Numbered from the stretch's first letter, positions 34,218 to 43,508 are shown. The stretch: 62,225 nt of DNA from Sphingobacteriaceae bacterium (GCA_947458875.1 CANGZD010000007.1:1-62225); one strand, 5' to 3'. Made by a program: numbers and translations. The notes: a model not told the origin generated them from the letters alone.

Positions 34218-35222
34218 ATGATCAAAACAGATATCTGTATTATTGGAGCGGGCCCGGTAGGCTTATTTACCGTTTTTGAGGCCGGTTTACTTAAAATGCG
34301 TTGCCATTTAATCGATGCCTTACCTCAAATTGGTGGCCAGCTATCAGAAATTTATCCACAAAAGCCAATTTATGATATTCCGGGTTACCCAGAGATCAAA
34401 GCTCAGGAATTGGTTGATAATTTGATGGATCAAATTAAACCATTCGATCCCACCTTTACCTTGGGAGAACGAGTAGAAAATCTGGAAAAACAGGAAGATG
34501 GCTCCTACATCGTTAAAACCAGCGATGGCACAGAAGTACATTGCCAAGTAGTAGCCATTGCGGGTGGCTTAGGTTGTTTCGAGCCGCGTAAACCTGAAAT
34601 AGAAGGATTAGCCGACTTTGAAGGCAAAGGTGTTGCCTACATGGTTAAAAACCCTGAAACCTATCGCAATAAGAAAGTAATTCTGGCGGGTGGCGGTGAC
34701 TCTGCCCTCGACTGGACCATCTATTTAGCCGATGTGGCCGAACGAGTGACCTTAATCCACCGTGGTGATACCTTCCGAGGAGCACCCGATTCTGCGGAAA
34801 AAGTGTTTGAATTGGCCAAAGAAGGTCGTATCAATTTAATCTTGCAATCTAATATTTCCAGCATCTCCGGCAACGGACACCTGAAAAATGTCTCCGTGTT
34901 AGGCAAAGACAAAGAAAGTCGTGAATTGGAAGCAGACTACCTGATTCCACTCTTCGGTTTAAGCCCGAAATTAGGACCTTTGGCAAACTGGGGTTTAAAT
35001 ATCGATAAGAATGCCATTGAGGTAAATACTTTCGATTATTCGACAAACGTAGAGCGCATTTATGCCATTGGCGATATCAATACTTATCCTGGTAAGTTAA
35101 AATTGATTCTATGTGGTTTCCATGAGGCCGCACTGATGGTGCAAAGTGCCTTTAAATATGTTTATCCAGATCAAAAACTAAGTTTTAAATATACCACCGT
35201 TTACGGGGTGAATGCTTTCTAA
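34218..35222 (+). CDS. ferredoxin-NADP reductase, TrxR-like type 2
   Basis: This 334-residue flavoprotein shuttles electrons between NADPH and ferredoxin. It has two nucleotide folds: FAD site GAGPVGLFTVFEAG (10-23), and NADPH site AGGGDSALDWT (about 156-166) with the phosphate-binding IHRGDTFRG. The redox CxxC of thioredoxin reductase is absent, which identifies the FNR type. The 2Fe-2S ferredoxin gene begins one base after its stop, giving a matching partner. Confidence 0.93.
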   Translation: MIKTDICIIGAGPVGLFTVFEAGLLKMRCHLIDALPQIGGQLSEIYPQKPIYDIPGYPEIKAQELVDNLMDQIKPFDPTFTLGERVENLEKQEDGSYIVKTSDGTEVHCQVVAIAGGLGCFEPRKPEIEGLADFEGKGVAYMVKNPETYRNKKVILAGGGDSALDWTIYLADVAERVTLIHRGDTFRGAPDSAEKVFELAKEGRINLILQSNISSISGNGHLKNVSVLGKDKESRELEADYLIPLFGLSPKLGPLANWGLNIDKNAIEVNTFDYSTNVERIYAIGDINTYPGKLKLILCGFHEAALMVQSAFKYVYPDQKLSFKYTTVYGVNAF

Positions 35223-35223
35223 A

Positions 35224-35544
35224 ATGATTACCATCACTGTTGAAGACCGCAATGGCGAAACCAGGGATATCGAATTACCAACCGATGTCAACTTAAACCT
35301 GATGGAAGCCTTAAAAGCTTCTGATTACAATATTTTGGCTACATGCGGCGGAATGGCGCTTTGTGCCACCTGCCATGTACAAGTATTGGAAGGCATGGAA
35401 AAGTTAGCCCCGGCCGAAGATGCTGAGCTCGACATGCTCGATACCTTATTTGATGCCGATGCAGACAGCCGACTTGCTTGCCAGCTTCGCATCAACCAAG
35501 CCATGGATGGCCTCAAGGTTAAAATCAGAGGCGACGAGCACTAA
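35224..35544 (+). CDS. 2Fe-2S ferredoxin, adrenodoxin type
   Basis: This 106-residue protein starts at the ATG at 35224 (MITITVEDRNGET); an earlier ATG overlaps the reductase gene by 11 bases and adds four residues. The cluster ligands are Cys41, Cys47, Cys50 (C-x5-C-x2-C) and Cys86, typical for the vertebrate/adrenodoxin type. Its partner is probably the reductase just upstream. Redox targets may include P450-like or Fe-S assembly systems, but none is in this cluster. Confidence 0.94.
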   Translation: MITITVEDRNGETRDIELPTDVNLNLMEALKASDYNILATCGGMALCATCHVQVLEGMEKLAPAEDAELDMLDTLFDADADSRLACQLRINQAMDGLKVKIRGDEH

Positions 35545-35586
35545 GCACAACATTTTCGCAAAAACAGGGTTATCAAATAAAAAATT

Positions 35587-36894
35587 ATGAATAAAACCCT
35601 GATCAAGCACAATAATCAACCGCTCATCCTCATTGTAGGAGGAGGTTTTGGCGGCATCGAGTTAGCCAAAAAACTTCGCAATAAACCGGTTCAAGTGCTC
35701 CTCCTCGACCGGCACAATTACCATACCTTCCAACCGCTCCTCTATCAGGTAGCCACCGGAGGTTTGGAACCCGATTCTATCGCATTTCCGCTAAGAAGAA
35801 TATTCAAAGGGCAAGAGAACTTTTCTTTTCGGATGACAGAAGTAGAGCAGATCATCCCTGAACAACAACTCTTGAAAACGAGCATAGGCGATATGAAATA
35901 TGATTATTTGGTATTGGCAACCGGCTCCGATACCAATTTTTTCGATCAGAAAGAAGTTGAGCACTACTCCATGCCGATGAAAAGTATTCCGGAGGCCCTG
36001 AACTTGCGAAGCATGTTGCTACAAAACTTGGAGGAAGCAATTATTGAGCAAAATGAGGCAAAACAGCATGCCTTACTCAATTTTGTAGTGGTGGGTGGAG
36101 GCCCCACTGGCGTGGAATTATCGGGCGCTTTGGCAGAGCTTAAGAAACATGTGCTGGCCAATGATTATCCGGAACTGGACTTAAGGAAAGTAAATATCTA
36201 TCTGATTGAAGGTTCAGATAAAATCTTAGGCGCCATGTCCGAAGAGGCATCAGAAAAATCAATAATTTTCTTGGAGGAAATGGGTGTTAAAGTGCTTTGT
36301 AAGCAAAGAGTATTGAGCTATAATGGAGAAGAAATCGAACTTTCTGAGGCACCCTCCATCCCCACCAAAAATGTATTGTGGTCTGCCGGCGTAAAAGGTG
36401 CAGTAATTAAAGGCATCCCTTCAGAGGTGATTACCCGTGGACAGCGTATATTGGTAGATCAATACAATCGTGTTCAAGGGTTTTCAAATATTTTTGCGAT
36501 CGGAGATCTGGCAGCAATGCCATGTGATCAATATCCAAATGGACATCCCGGAGTAGCCCCAGTGGCCATTCAGCAAGGGAAAAACCTGGCTCAAAATCTA
36601 CTGAGGATCATTCAAGAAAGAAATCCCATACCCTTTAAATATCATGACAAAGGTTCGATGGCGACCGTAGGGCGTAACCGGGCCGTTGTAGACATCGGAA
36701 ATATCCGTTTTCAGGGAGTATTTGCCTGGTTTGTGTGGATGTTTGTCCACCTTATGACGCTTGTTGGGTTCAGGAACAAATTGGTCGTTTTTGTGAACTG
36801 GGTTTGGAGTTATTTTAGTTACGACCGAGGCACCCGGCTGATCATCCGCCGATTCAACAGGAGATCCATGACGGAGGATACGGCGGCGAAGTAG
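35587..36894 (+). CDS. ndh: type II NADH dehydrogenase (NDH-2)
   Basis: This 435-residue flavoprotein oxidises NADH and reduces quinone without pumping protons. The FAD motif LIVGGGFGGIELAKKL (17-32) and the NADH motif VVVGGGPTGVELSGALAEL (about 163-181) are intact, and the FQPLLYQVATGGLEPD segment is typical. A hydrophobic, aromatic stretch near residues 378-400 (FAWFVWMFVHLMTLVG) should attach it to the inner membrane. It is the fourth gene of the MarR-FNR-ferredoxin cluster. Confidence 0.93.
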   Translation: MNKTLIKHNNQPLILIVGGGFGGIELAKKLRNKPVQVLLLDRHNYHTFQPLLYQVATGGLEPDSIAFPLRRIFKGQENFSFRMTEVEQIIPEQQLLKTSIGDMKYDYLVLATGSDTNFFDQKEVEHYSMPMKSIPEALNLRSMLLQNLEEAIIEQNEAKQHALLNFVVVGGGPTGVELSGALAELKKHVLANDYPELDLRKVNIYLIEGSDKILGAMSEEASEKSIIFLEEMGVKVLCKQRVLSYNGEEIELSEAPSIPTKNVLWSAGVKGAVIKGIPSEVITRGQRILVDQYNRVQGFSNIFAIGDLAAMPCDQYPNGHPGVAPVAIQQGKNLAQNLLRIIQERNPIPFKYHDKGSMATVGRNRAVVDIGNIRFQGVFAWFVWMFVHLMTLVGFRNKLVVFVNWVWSYFSYDRGTRLIIRRFNRRSMTEDTAAK

Positions 36895-36930
36895 TTTGGA
36901 GTCCTGCGTTTGGAGTTTTACCTTTATACC

Positions 36931-37791
36931 GTGTCAACTACCAAGTCATTTAAACTCATCGAATGCCCTCGTGATGCCATGCAGGGCTTAACCGAATTCG
37001 TACCAACTGAATTAAAGGTGAGGTACCTTAATTTACTTTTAGAAGTGGGTTTTGATACGCTCGATTTCGGCAGTTTTGTTTCTCCGAAGGCTATTCCTCA
37101 AATGCAAGACACGGCTGCTGTTCTAAACCAGCTGGAGCTTAGTAATAGCACTAAACTGCTGGCTATTGTAGCCAACCAGCGTGGTGTAGAAGAAGCGGTA
37201 AAATATGAGGAAATTACTTATTTGGGCTTTCCTTTCTCCGTTTCGGAAACGTTCCAGCAGCGAAACACCAATTCGAGCATGGACGAATCGTTGAAAACAG
37301 TAGAAAGCATACTACACACCTGCCGGAGAAATAACAAAGAAGCCGTTATTTACCTCTCCATGGGTTTTGGCAATCCCTATGGAGATGATTATAGCCCAGA
37401 AATTGTAGCCCATTGGGCAAAGGAACTGGCCAAACGAGGCGCAGGCATACTTTCACTTTCTGACACCATCGGAATGGCCAAAACTGAGCAAATTGACAGC
37501 CTCTATCGCCATTTAGCTAACGAATTGCCGGCAATTGAAATCGGCTTGCATTTACACAGCACCCCAGCATCCTGGGAAGAAAAAATGGAAGCAGCATACC
37601 TTGCTGGCTGTCGCCGGATGGATGGCGCCCTCAAAGGCTTTGGCGGCTGTCCCATGGCTGCAGATGACCTGACGGGCAACATGCCTACCGAAAAGATGAT
37701 CAGCTTCTTAGAAGCCAAGGGTGAGGCTTTAGGATTGAATATGAATAAATGGCAAGAAGCACTCGCCTTCTCCTCCAAAATTTTCCACTAA
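36931..37791 (+). CDS. hydroxymethylglutaryl-CoA lyase-like protein
   Basis: This 286-residue TIM-barrel protein resembles HMG-CoA lyase, which splits HMG-CoA into acetoacetate and acetyl-CoA in leucine breakdown. The start is probably the GTG at 36931, since no ATG occurs before the conserved ECPRDAMQ motif (DGLQ in typical enzymes). The catalytic cysteine (about residue 240) in GGCPMAADDLTGN is kept, but the HxHDTYG motif reads HLHSTPASW. A related aldol/lyase activity cannot be excluded. Its stop overlaps the convergent transporter gene by four bases. Confidence 0.82.
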   Translation: MSTTKSFKLIECPRDAMQGLTEFVPTELKVRYLNLLLEVGFDTLDFGSFVSPKAIPQMQDTAAVLNQLELSNSTKLLAIVANQRGVEEAVKYEEITYLGFPFSVSETFQQRNTNSSMDESLKTVESILHTCRRNNKEAVIYLSMGFGNPYGDDYSPEIVAHWAKELAKRGAGILSLSDTIGMAKTEQIDSLYRHLANELPAIEIGLHLHSTPASWEEKMEAAYLAGCRRMDGALKGFGGCPMAADDLTGNMPTEKMISFLEAKGEALGLNMNKWQEALAFSSKIFH

Positions 37792-38732
37792 AAAAGGTCC
37801 AAGATCTCCTGCCGCCAAACCAATACCAAAACACCTCCAACAGCAATTAAGGCGCCTAAAAAGGACTGAAAAGTAACTTTTTCACGATAAAGGAGCCAGG
37901 ATACCGGTAAAATAAATACTGGAACCATCGAAAACAGTGTTTGTGCAATGGAAACATTGATCAAATTGGCAGCATACAAAGAGAGGGAAACTCCTACCAC
38001 CGGACTGATAATGGTTGCCAGCAAAGTGTACCTAAGGGCCGTGGCGTCAGCTTGAAATATGGACTTGATAATAGTCAAAGCTTTGTTTCTGAAAACAGAA
38101 ATGAGGAACAAGCTGGCTGCAGCAATGAGTAAGCGAATCCAAGAAGCATGTAGCGGGCTGAATTGACCAGCTTGTTGCATGCCAATTTTAGAAAATACAA
38201 GGCCAATTCCCTGAGTAAGCGATCCGCCGATGGCTAATAAAACGCCGTTTAAGTGATAGCGACTATCGGCTATTTCATGCTGATTTTTCTTGGTGAAAAT
38301 GACCCAGAATACACCTGCAATGGTAATGACCATCCCTCCAAAGGCAATAAATGAAATGGTTTCCTTGAGAAAAATCATCCCGAAGAGCAATGCAGCACCA
38401 GGTGCAAATGTGTAGAAAAGGGAGGTTTTTCTGGGTCCAATCATCTCAAAGGCCCTGAATGCGAACCAATCCCCAAGGGTTAATCCAACAAAGCCCGACA
38501 AGCCGAGCCATAACCAGGAACTTAATCCCGGGAGGGTAAACAATTCTGATGGCCTTATTTGATCGAAAAGGAGTACCGAAATTCCGAGTATGAACGCGGC
38601 CAAAACCAGGCGAAAATGATTGAGCACATTGGCTCCTAATCGTTTGGCAGCCTCTGTAAAGAATAACATCCCGAAAGTCCAGCAAATTGCAGTACCAATG
38701 GCAAACAGCTCCCCTTTGAGCTCAAAACTCAT
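37788..38732 (-). CDS. EamA/DMT family transporter
   Basis: This 314-residue protein has about ten membrane helices in two EamA repeats (about 5-140 and 155-305). It closes with the VFILPVSWLLYREKVTF and GALIAVGGVLVLV helices typical of the family. The substrate cannot be told. It is the last gene of the fbaA-iron permease-GNAT unit and begins in an ATGA overlap with the GNAT stop. Confidence 0.9.
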   Translation of the reverse strand: MSFELKGELFAIGTAICWTFGMLFFTEAAKRLGANVLNHFRLVLAAFILGISVLLFDQIRPSELFTLPGLSSWLWLGLSGFVGLTLGDWFAFRAFEMIGPRKTSLFYTFAPGAALLFGMIFLKETISFIAFGGMVITIAGVFWVIFTKKNQHEIADSRYHLNGVLLAIGGSLTQGIGLVFSKIGMQQAGQFSPLHASWIRLLIAAASLFLISVFRNKALTIIKSIFQADATALRYTLLATIISPVVGVSLSLYAANLINVSIAQTLFSMVPVFILPVSWLLYREKVTFQSFLGALIAVGGVLVLVWRQEILDLF

Positions 38733-39157
38733 CTTTTAAGTACCATTTTGAAGTGTTGAATGCCTGCTTCCTCAAATTGCGGACCTTCGGCTATGAAACC
38801 AAATTTGGTGTATAGTCCCATAGCCTGAATTTGAGCATGTAAGTAAACATAAACGGCCTCAGCAGGAAGATCTTCCAAAACCGTTTTAACCAATTCCTGG
38901 CCCAATCCCAAACCCCTGTAAACTTTTAATACAGCAAAACGCTCTAATTTGAAACCTTTCTCGGTTTTGCGCCAACGGGCTGCACCCGCAGGAATGCCAT
39001 CAACCCTGGCTAAGAAATGTGTAGACTCCTCTTCAAACTCCCACTCTAATTCGGGCGGACAATCTTGCTCCACTACAAATACTTCTTTTCGGATAGCAAA
39101 AACCTGTTCGAGTTCTTCACTCGGATTTTTTACTCTTTCTACGCTGAGCTGTGGCAT
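38729..39157 (-). CDS. GNAT family N-acetyltransferase
   Basis: This 142-residue enzyme has the GNAT core: strand pair RWRKTEKGFKLERFAVLKVYRG, and acetyl-CoA loop RGLGLGQELV (about 80-90), then LHAQIQAMGLYTKFGFIAEG. It is close to the ElaA/YjcF subgroup (IRKEVFVVEQDCP near the N-terminus). The substrate is unknown. Its 5' end overlaps the iron permease gene by 41 bases in another frame. Confidence 0.9.
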   Translation of the reverse strand: MPQLSVERVKNPSEELEQVFAIRKEVFVVEQDCPPELEWEFEEESTHFLARVDGIPAGAARWRKTEKGFKLERFAVLKVYRGLGLGQELVKTVLEDLPAEAVYVYLHAQIQAMGLYTKFGFIAEGPQFEEAGIQHFKMVLKR

Positions 39158-39638
39158 TGGTTTTTTGTGTGCTTTTGTTTAATTGCTGATAGCTAACCTT
39201 TTGCGAATGCAGGTGCTCTGCAGCATCAATAGAATGAGAACTGTGAATATCACGCTGTTTTTCGGCAAGGGTCGAAAGTTTTTGATAAAACTGATGAAGT
39301 TTATCCAATTCTTCTTCGGTCAGATTTTCAATATCAACCATCCGGTTACTTGCTTTCTCGCTAGCCGCGATGAGTTCGTTTAACTTTAACTGAACGGCTT
39401 TATTGTCTTTGTTCTGAGTTTTTTGAATCAAAAACACCATTAGAAAAGTAATAATGGTGGTACCGGTATTGATGATCAATTGCCATGTTTCAGAAAAATC
39501 GAATAACGGGCCAGTGATGGCCCAGGCCAAAATAATGGCCAAAGCGGCTAAAAAAGCAAAGGAACTCCCGGTAATAATGGTTACCGTGTTAGCGAAACGC
39601 TCAAAGATTCCTGCCGGCTTTTTTACCTTTTTAGACAT
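39117..39638 (-). CDS. low-affinity iron permease-like protein
   Basis: This 173-residue protein carries two hydrophobic helices (about 22-45 and 52-72) with the FANTVTIITGSSFAFLAA and WQLIINTGTTIITFLMVFLIQ pattern of the small bacterial relatives of fungal Fet4. The middle, NTGTTIITF, is the most conserved part. A coiled-coil and basic C-terminal tail (about 95-173) follows. Fe(II) uptake is only suggested by homology to Fet4. It lies three bases after fbaA. Confidence 0.82.
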   Translation of the reverse strand: MSKKVKKPAGIFERFANTVTIITGSSFAFLAALAIILAWAITGPLFDFSETWQLIINTGTTIITFLMVFLIQKTQNKDNKAVQLKLNELIAASEKASNRMVDIENLTEEELDKLHQFYQKLSTLAEKQRDIHSSHSIDAAEHLHSQKVSYQQLNKSTQKTNATAQRRKSKKSE

Positions 39639-39641
39639 TTT

Positions 39642-40721
39642 TTATAGTTTACTATTCACTTGCAAACAGTTCAAATCTTCGAATGCCTGCGTCAGTCGTT
39701 TAACAAATTGCTCCTCTCCTTTTCTCAACCAAACTCGTGGATCATAAAATTTCTTGTTTGGCACCTCATCTCCTTCCGGATTGCCAATTTGACCTTGTAA
39801 AAAAGCTTCTTTTGCTTTGTAATAATCTAAAACACCTTCCCAAAATGCCCATTGCATATCGGTATCTATGTTCATTTTAATGGCCCCATAAGAGATCGCT
39901 TCACGAATCTCTTCCTGAGAAGAACCTGAACCACCGTGGAACACAAAATTGATCGGCTTCTCTTCGCTACGACCAAATTCTTTACGGATAAAATCCTGAG
40001 AGTTTTTCAGGATAACCGGTTGCAATTTCACATTGCCGGGTTTGTAAACCCCGTGCACATTACCAAAGGCAGCAGCAATGGTGAACTTATCACTCACTTC
40101 CATGAGTTCTTTATAGGCGTAAGCTACTTCTGAAGGTTGAGTGTATAAACGTGAGCTATCTACATCGGTATTGTCAACACCATCTTCCTCCCCCCCGGTT
40201 ACTCCAAGCTCAATTTCCAGGGTCATGCCCATTTTTGACATACGGGCTAGGTACTTTTTACAGATTTCAATATTTTCTTCAATAGACTCTTCTGATAAAT
40301 CAATCATATGAGATGAAAATAGAGGCTTACCATGACGGGCAAAGAATTGCTCGCCATAATCTAATAAACCATCAATCCAGGGCAACAATTTCTTTGCTGC
40401 ATGATCGGTATGCAAAATTACAGCTACTCCGTAATGTTCAGCCAATAAATGTGCATGTTCAGCTGCTGACACTGCTCCCAAAACACAAGCTTTCTGCTGT
40501 TCGTTATTTAATGATTTACCCGCATAAAACTGTGCTCCGCCATTTGATAACTGTATAATCACCGGTGAGTTAACGGCTTTAGCGGTTTCCATTACCGCAT
40601 TGATAGAATTGGTACCAATCACGTTTACTGCAGGCAAGGCGAATTGGTGTTTTTTTGCTACTTCAAATAATTCCTGTACGGCATCGCCAAAAACCACACC
40701 GCTATAATTTTTCAAACTCAT
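39642..40721 (-). CDS. fbaA: class II fructose-bisphosphate aldolase
   Basis: This 359-residue zinc-dependent enzyme splits fructose 1,6-bisphosphate into two triose phosphates. It belongs to the longer class IIA type. Zinc ligand motif LHTDHA (around residue 107-112), the ELGVTGGEEDGVDN catalytic loop, VFHGGSGSS and INIDTDMQWAF-like (here MNIDTDMQWAF) phosphate-binding segments are all present. It heads a four-gene minus-strand unit. Confidence 0.96.
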   Translation of the reverse strand: MSLKNYSGVVFGDAVQELFEVAKKHQFALPAVNVIGTNSINAVMETAKAVNSPVIIQLSNGGAQFYAGKSLNNEQQKACVLGAVSAAEHAHLLAEHYGVAVILHTDHAAKKLLPWIDGLLDYGEQFFARHGKPLFSSHMIDLSEESIEENIEICKKYLARMSKMGMTLEIELGVTGGEEDGVDNTDVDSSRLYTQPSEVAYAYKELMEVSDKFTIAAAFGNVHGVYKPGNVKLQPVILKNSQDFIRKEFGRSEEKPINFVFHGGSGSSQEEIREAISYGAIKMNIDTDMQWAFWEGVLDYYKAKEAFLQGQIGNPEGDEVPNKKFYDPRVWLRKGEEQFVKRLTQAFEDLNCLQVNSKL

Positions 40722-40833
40722 GATGTTATACTTATGTTTAAGATGGTTCTAAAATAAGCAAATTGAATTCAAAATCAAGATTTCTGGATCATTTTAAATC
40801 ATTGACTTTGCAAAAATCAGGTCTGATTATAGT

Positions 40834-40841
40834 TAATTTTG
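40834..40841 (+). promoter_or_regulatory. -7 box for accD
   Basis: TAATTTTG matches TAnnTTTG exactly, 44 bases before the accD start. The nearest TTG (40808-40810) has a 23-base spacing, longer than usual, so the -33 element is uncertain. Confidence 0.45.
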
Positions 40842-40885
40842 TTTCTTGATTTTTTCGTTTATTTGTAGCTCAAATTTTAAGGTAT

Positions 40886-41731
40886 ATGGCCTGGTTTAAG
40901 AGAGATAAAAAAGGAATTTTTACGAGTACTGATGACAAATTAGAGGCTCCGGATGGCATCTGGGATAAATGTCCGTCTTGTAAAAAACCACTCCACTACC
41001 AAGAGCAGGTGGATCATAAATATGTTTGCCACTACTGCAATTATCATCTCAGAATTGGCTCTGCCGGTTATTTTGAAATTTTATTCGATGATAACCAGTT
41101 TACCGAGCTCTTCCCAGATCTACGCTCCGGAGATCCCTTAAATTTTACCGACAGCAAAAAATACACCGAACGTTTAGAAGAGAGTTATGCCAAAACAGGG
41201 CTGAAAGATGCCATTCGTTCGGCACATGGCAAGATTGAAAATCAGGATCTGGTAATTGCCTGCATGGATTTTAACTTTATCGGTGGTTCCATGGGTTCGG
41301 TAGTTGGCGAAAAAATTGCCCGTTCCATCGACTATTGTATCGAACACAAAATTCCATTTTTAATGATCTCTAAATCGGGCGGCGCCCGAATGATGGAAGC
41401 AGCGTTTTCGCTTATGCAAATGGCTAAAACTTCTGCTAAACTGGCCTTGTTAAGCAGAGAAAAGATACCTTATATCTCGCTCTTAACCGATCCTACCACT
41501 GGTGGCGTTACAGCATCTTATGCCATGTTGGGCGACATCAACATTGCGGAACCGGGTGCCTTGATTGGCTTTGCCGGCCCAAGGGTAATTAAAGAAACCA
41601 TTAAACGTGACCTTCCCAAAGGATTTCAAACTTCAGAATTTGTTTTGGAGCACGGTTTCCTTGATTTTATTGTTGACAGACGTGAGATGAAGGCAAAATT
41701 AGCAGCCTTTATCCGTATGATGGCCCACTAA
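40886..41731 (+). CDS. accD: acetyl-CoA carboxylase carboxyltransferase subunit beta
   Basis: This 281-residue subunit, with AccA, transfers CO2 from biotin to acetyl-CoA to start fatty-acid synthesis. The N-terminal zinc ribbon has Cys29, Cys32, Cys48 and Cys51. The crotonase-like core includes [17 protein letters not shown] and [16 protein letters not shown], which form the oxyanion holes with AccA. It is a single-gene unit, divergent from fbaA. Confidence 0.96.
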   Translation: MAWFKRDKKGIFTSTDDKLEAPDGIWDKCPSCKKPLHYQEQVDHKYVCHYCNYHLRIGSAGYFEILFDDNQFTELFPDLRSGDPLNFTDSKKYTERLEESYAKTGLKDAIRSAHGKIENQDLVIACMDFNFIGGSMGSVVGEKIARSIDYCIEHKIPFLMISKSGGARMMEAAFSLMQMAKTSAKLALLSREKIPYISLLTDPTTGGVTASYAMLGDINIAEPGALIGFAGPRVIKETIKRDLPKGFQTSEFVLEHGFLDFIVDRREMKAKLAAFIRMMAH

Positions 41732-41764
41732 AAATTCCCGTTTTAATCTCTATTCATTTTAAAA

Positions 41765-42235
41765 TCAAATTCCTGACACTCTTGGCTCATGATCGGTCAT
41801 GGGATCTGTTTTGCGGTTTTGAGCAGGATCTTCAAAATTAGTTTCATAAGGATTATTCGCCGGAGATGGGTATTCATCTCCGGGATTCTTGATGGTGGCA
41901 TCCCGACCTTTCTCTGAAGATACATCTTCCTGATTTAAATCTTCCTCGTCTTCTTTATCAAGTTCTTCATCATCATCTTCCTCATCTTCATCACCTGGCT
42001 CTGCTTTTTTTTCTTTTACAATAGGAATCAATCCTTGGTCAGTTTGAGCAGATCGGGAGTGATCCGTCAGGTCTTCATCTGTTGGTGCGGCTTCTCTGTC
42101 ATCTGTTTGATCTTGACTGAGATCTGCACCTTGTTGATCCATCTCTGTTTTCTTTGGTGGGGTGCTAGTAAATTGGTGCTCCTGATCCCTTGGATCATTT
42201 GGCATGATTTCGCTGTAAGTATTCATGTTCATCAT
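41765..42235 (-). CDS. acidic low-complexity protein of unknown function
   Basis: This 156-residue protein is strongly acidic, with a run of Asp/Glu around 75-105 (DEEDDDEELDKEDEEDL) and many Asp, Gln, Pro and Ser elsewhere. No signal peptide, membrane segment or folded domain is apparent, so it is probably disordered. Two close ATG codons (MMNMNTY) allow alternative starts. It follows the terminator of the tRNA-Arg unit and is convergent with accD. Its coding status is likely but not certain. Confidence 0.6.
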   Translation of the reverse strand: MMNMNTYSEIMPNDPRDQEHQFTSTPPKKTEMDQQGADLSQDQTDDREAAPTDEDLTDHSRSAQTDQGLIPIVKEKKAEPGDEDEEDDDEELDKEDEEDLNQEDVSSEKGRDATIKNPGDEYPSPANNPYETNFEDPAQNRKTDPMTDHEPRVSGI

Positions 42236-42282
42236 TGATTTTTATTGTAAACATGAAAACTGGAGGCATGTTTCAGCTTTAT

Positions 42283-42310
42283 AAAAAAAGCCTCCCAATC
42301 GGAAGGCTTT
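42283..42310 (-). terminator. intrinsic terminator after tRNA-Arg
   Basis: On the minus strand the stem AAAGCCTTCC / GGGAGGCTTT (one small mismatch) with a short loop is followed by seven T. It begins three bases after the tRNA-Arg 3' end and should end the ychF-tRNA transcript. Confidence 0.8.
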
Positions 42311-42312
42311 AG

Positions 42313-42384
42313 TGTACCCAGCGGGAGTCGAACCCACATCAGCAGAACCGGAATCTGCCATTCTATCCATTGAACTATGGGTAC
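42313..42384 (-). tRNA. tRNA-Arg, anticodon CCG
   Basis: The acceptor arms GTACCCA and TGGGTAC pair completely, with discriminator A. The anticodon stem GCAGA/TCTGC closes the loop TTCCGGT, which gives anticodon CCG, reading CGG. T-stem GTGGG/CCCGC with loop TTCGACT is normal. No CCA is encoded. It lies 23 bases after ychF on the same strand. Confidence 0.92.
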
Positions 42385-42407
42385 AATGTATTGATAAAGA
42401 TAAAGTT

Positions 42408-43508
42408 TTAAACGTTGAAGCGGAAGTGCATAATATCTCCGTCTTCTACGATATAGCTCTTCCCTTCCACGTTCAATTTACCCGCTTCTTTACAAGCGTT
42501 TTCTGAACCTAAGCTAACGTAATCTGCATATTTAATGACCTCAGCACGTATAAATCCTTTTTCAAAGTCGGTATGGATCACTCCGGCTGCTTGTGGCGCA
42601 GTCCATCCTTTCTCAATCGTCCAGGCACGTACCTCCTGAACACCAGCTGTGAAATAGGTGGCCAAATTCAACAATTTATAGGCAGCTTTGATCAATTTAT
42701 TCACCCCAGATTCCTGCAATCCCAGGTCTTCTAAAAAGATTTGACGTTCTTCAAAACTTTCCAACTCTGCAATTTCTGATTCAATTTTTGCAGAAATAAT
42801 CAGCACTTCTGCCTGCTCATCTTTCACAGCAGCTTTTACACGCTCTACATAGGCATTGCCTGTGTTTACCGAAGATTCATCTACATTACAAGCGTACAAT
42901 ACCGGCTTGGCGGTGAGTAAGAATAAATCGGCGATATAAGCCTGGTCTTCGGTGGCAATAGGTGCGGTTCGCACCGACTTACCTGATTCCAGGTGTTGCT
43001 TTACGATGGTGCAAACCTCATAAGCTTTTTTAGCTTCCTTGTCTCCACCGGTTTTAGCTTGTTTTTCTACTTTCTGAATTTTTTTGAGGACTGTTTCGAG
43101 ATCTTTTAATTGCAATTCGGTATCGATGATTTCTTTATCTCTGATGGGATCTACAGAACCATCCACATGGATCACATTTCCATCATCAAAACAACGCAAA
43201 ACATGAATAATTGCATCGGTTGCACGGATATTTCCTAAAAACTGGTTTCCTAAACCTTCTCCTTTACTGGCTCCTTTTACCAAACCCGCAATGTCAACGA
43301 TTTCGATGGTATTGGGAATCACCTTTTGTGGATTCACTAATTCGGCAAGTTTGCTCAAGCGTTCATCGGGAACGGTAATGACACCTACATTGGGCTCAAT
43401 GGTACAAAAAGGGAAATTCGCTGCCTGTGCTTTGGCATTTGATAAACAGTTAAATAAGGTAGATTTTCCGACGTTGGGCAAGCCAACTATTCCACATTGT
43501 AGCGCCAT
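42408..43508 (-). CDS. ychF: redox-regulated ATPase/GTPase YchF (OLA1 type)
   Basis: This 366-residue Obg-family P-loop protein binds ribosomes and hydrolyses ATP. The start is the ATG at 43508 ([17 protein letters not shown]); the reading frame runs 75 bases further upstream but without family support. G1 GLPNVGKST, the [12 protein letters not shown] switch and the C-terminal TGS domain (about 280-366, ending [10 protein letters not shown]) are present. The G4 motif is NVDE, the ATP-favouring form of the family. Confidence 0.96.
   Translation of the reverse strand: MALQCGIVGLPNVGKSTLFNCLSNAKAQAANFPFCTIEPNVGVITVPDERLSKLAELVNPQKVIPNTIEIVDIAGLVKGASKGEGLGNQFLGNIRATDAIIHVLRCFDDGNVIHVDGSVDPIRDKEIIDTELQLKDLETVLKKIQKVEKQAKTGGDKEAKKAYEVCTIVKQHLESGKSVRTAPIATEDQAYIADLFLLTAKPVLYACNVDESSVNTGNAYVERVKAAVKDEQAEVLIISAKIESEIAELESFEERQIFLEDLGLQESGVNKLIKAAYKLLNLATYFTAGVQEVRAWTIEKGWTAPQAAGVIHTDFEKGFIRAEVIKYADYVSLGSENACKEAGKLNVEGKSYIVEDGDIMHFRFNV

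Noticed and set aside
40446-40463. Repeated GCTGA-like words in fbaA as a CRISPR or repeat array
   Set aside because: They are codon-driven and not regularly spaced; no CRISPR-type array exists anywhere in the window.
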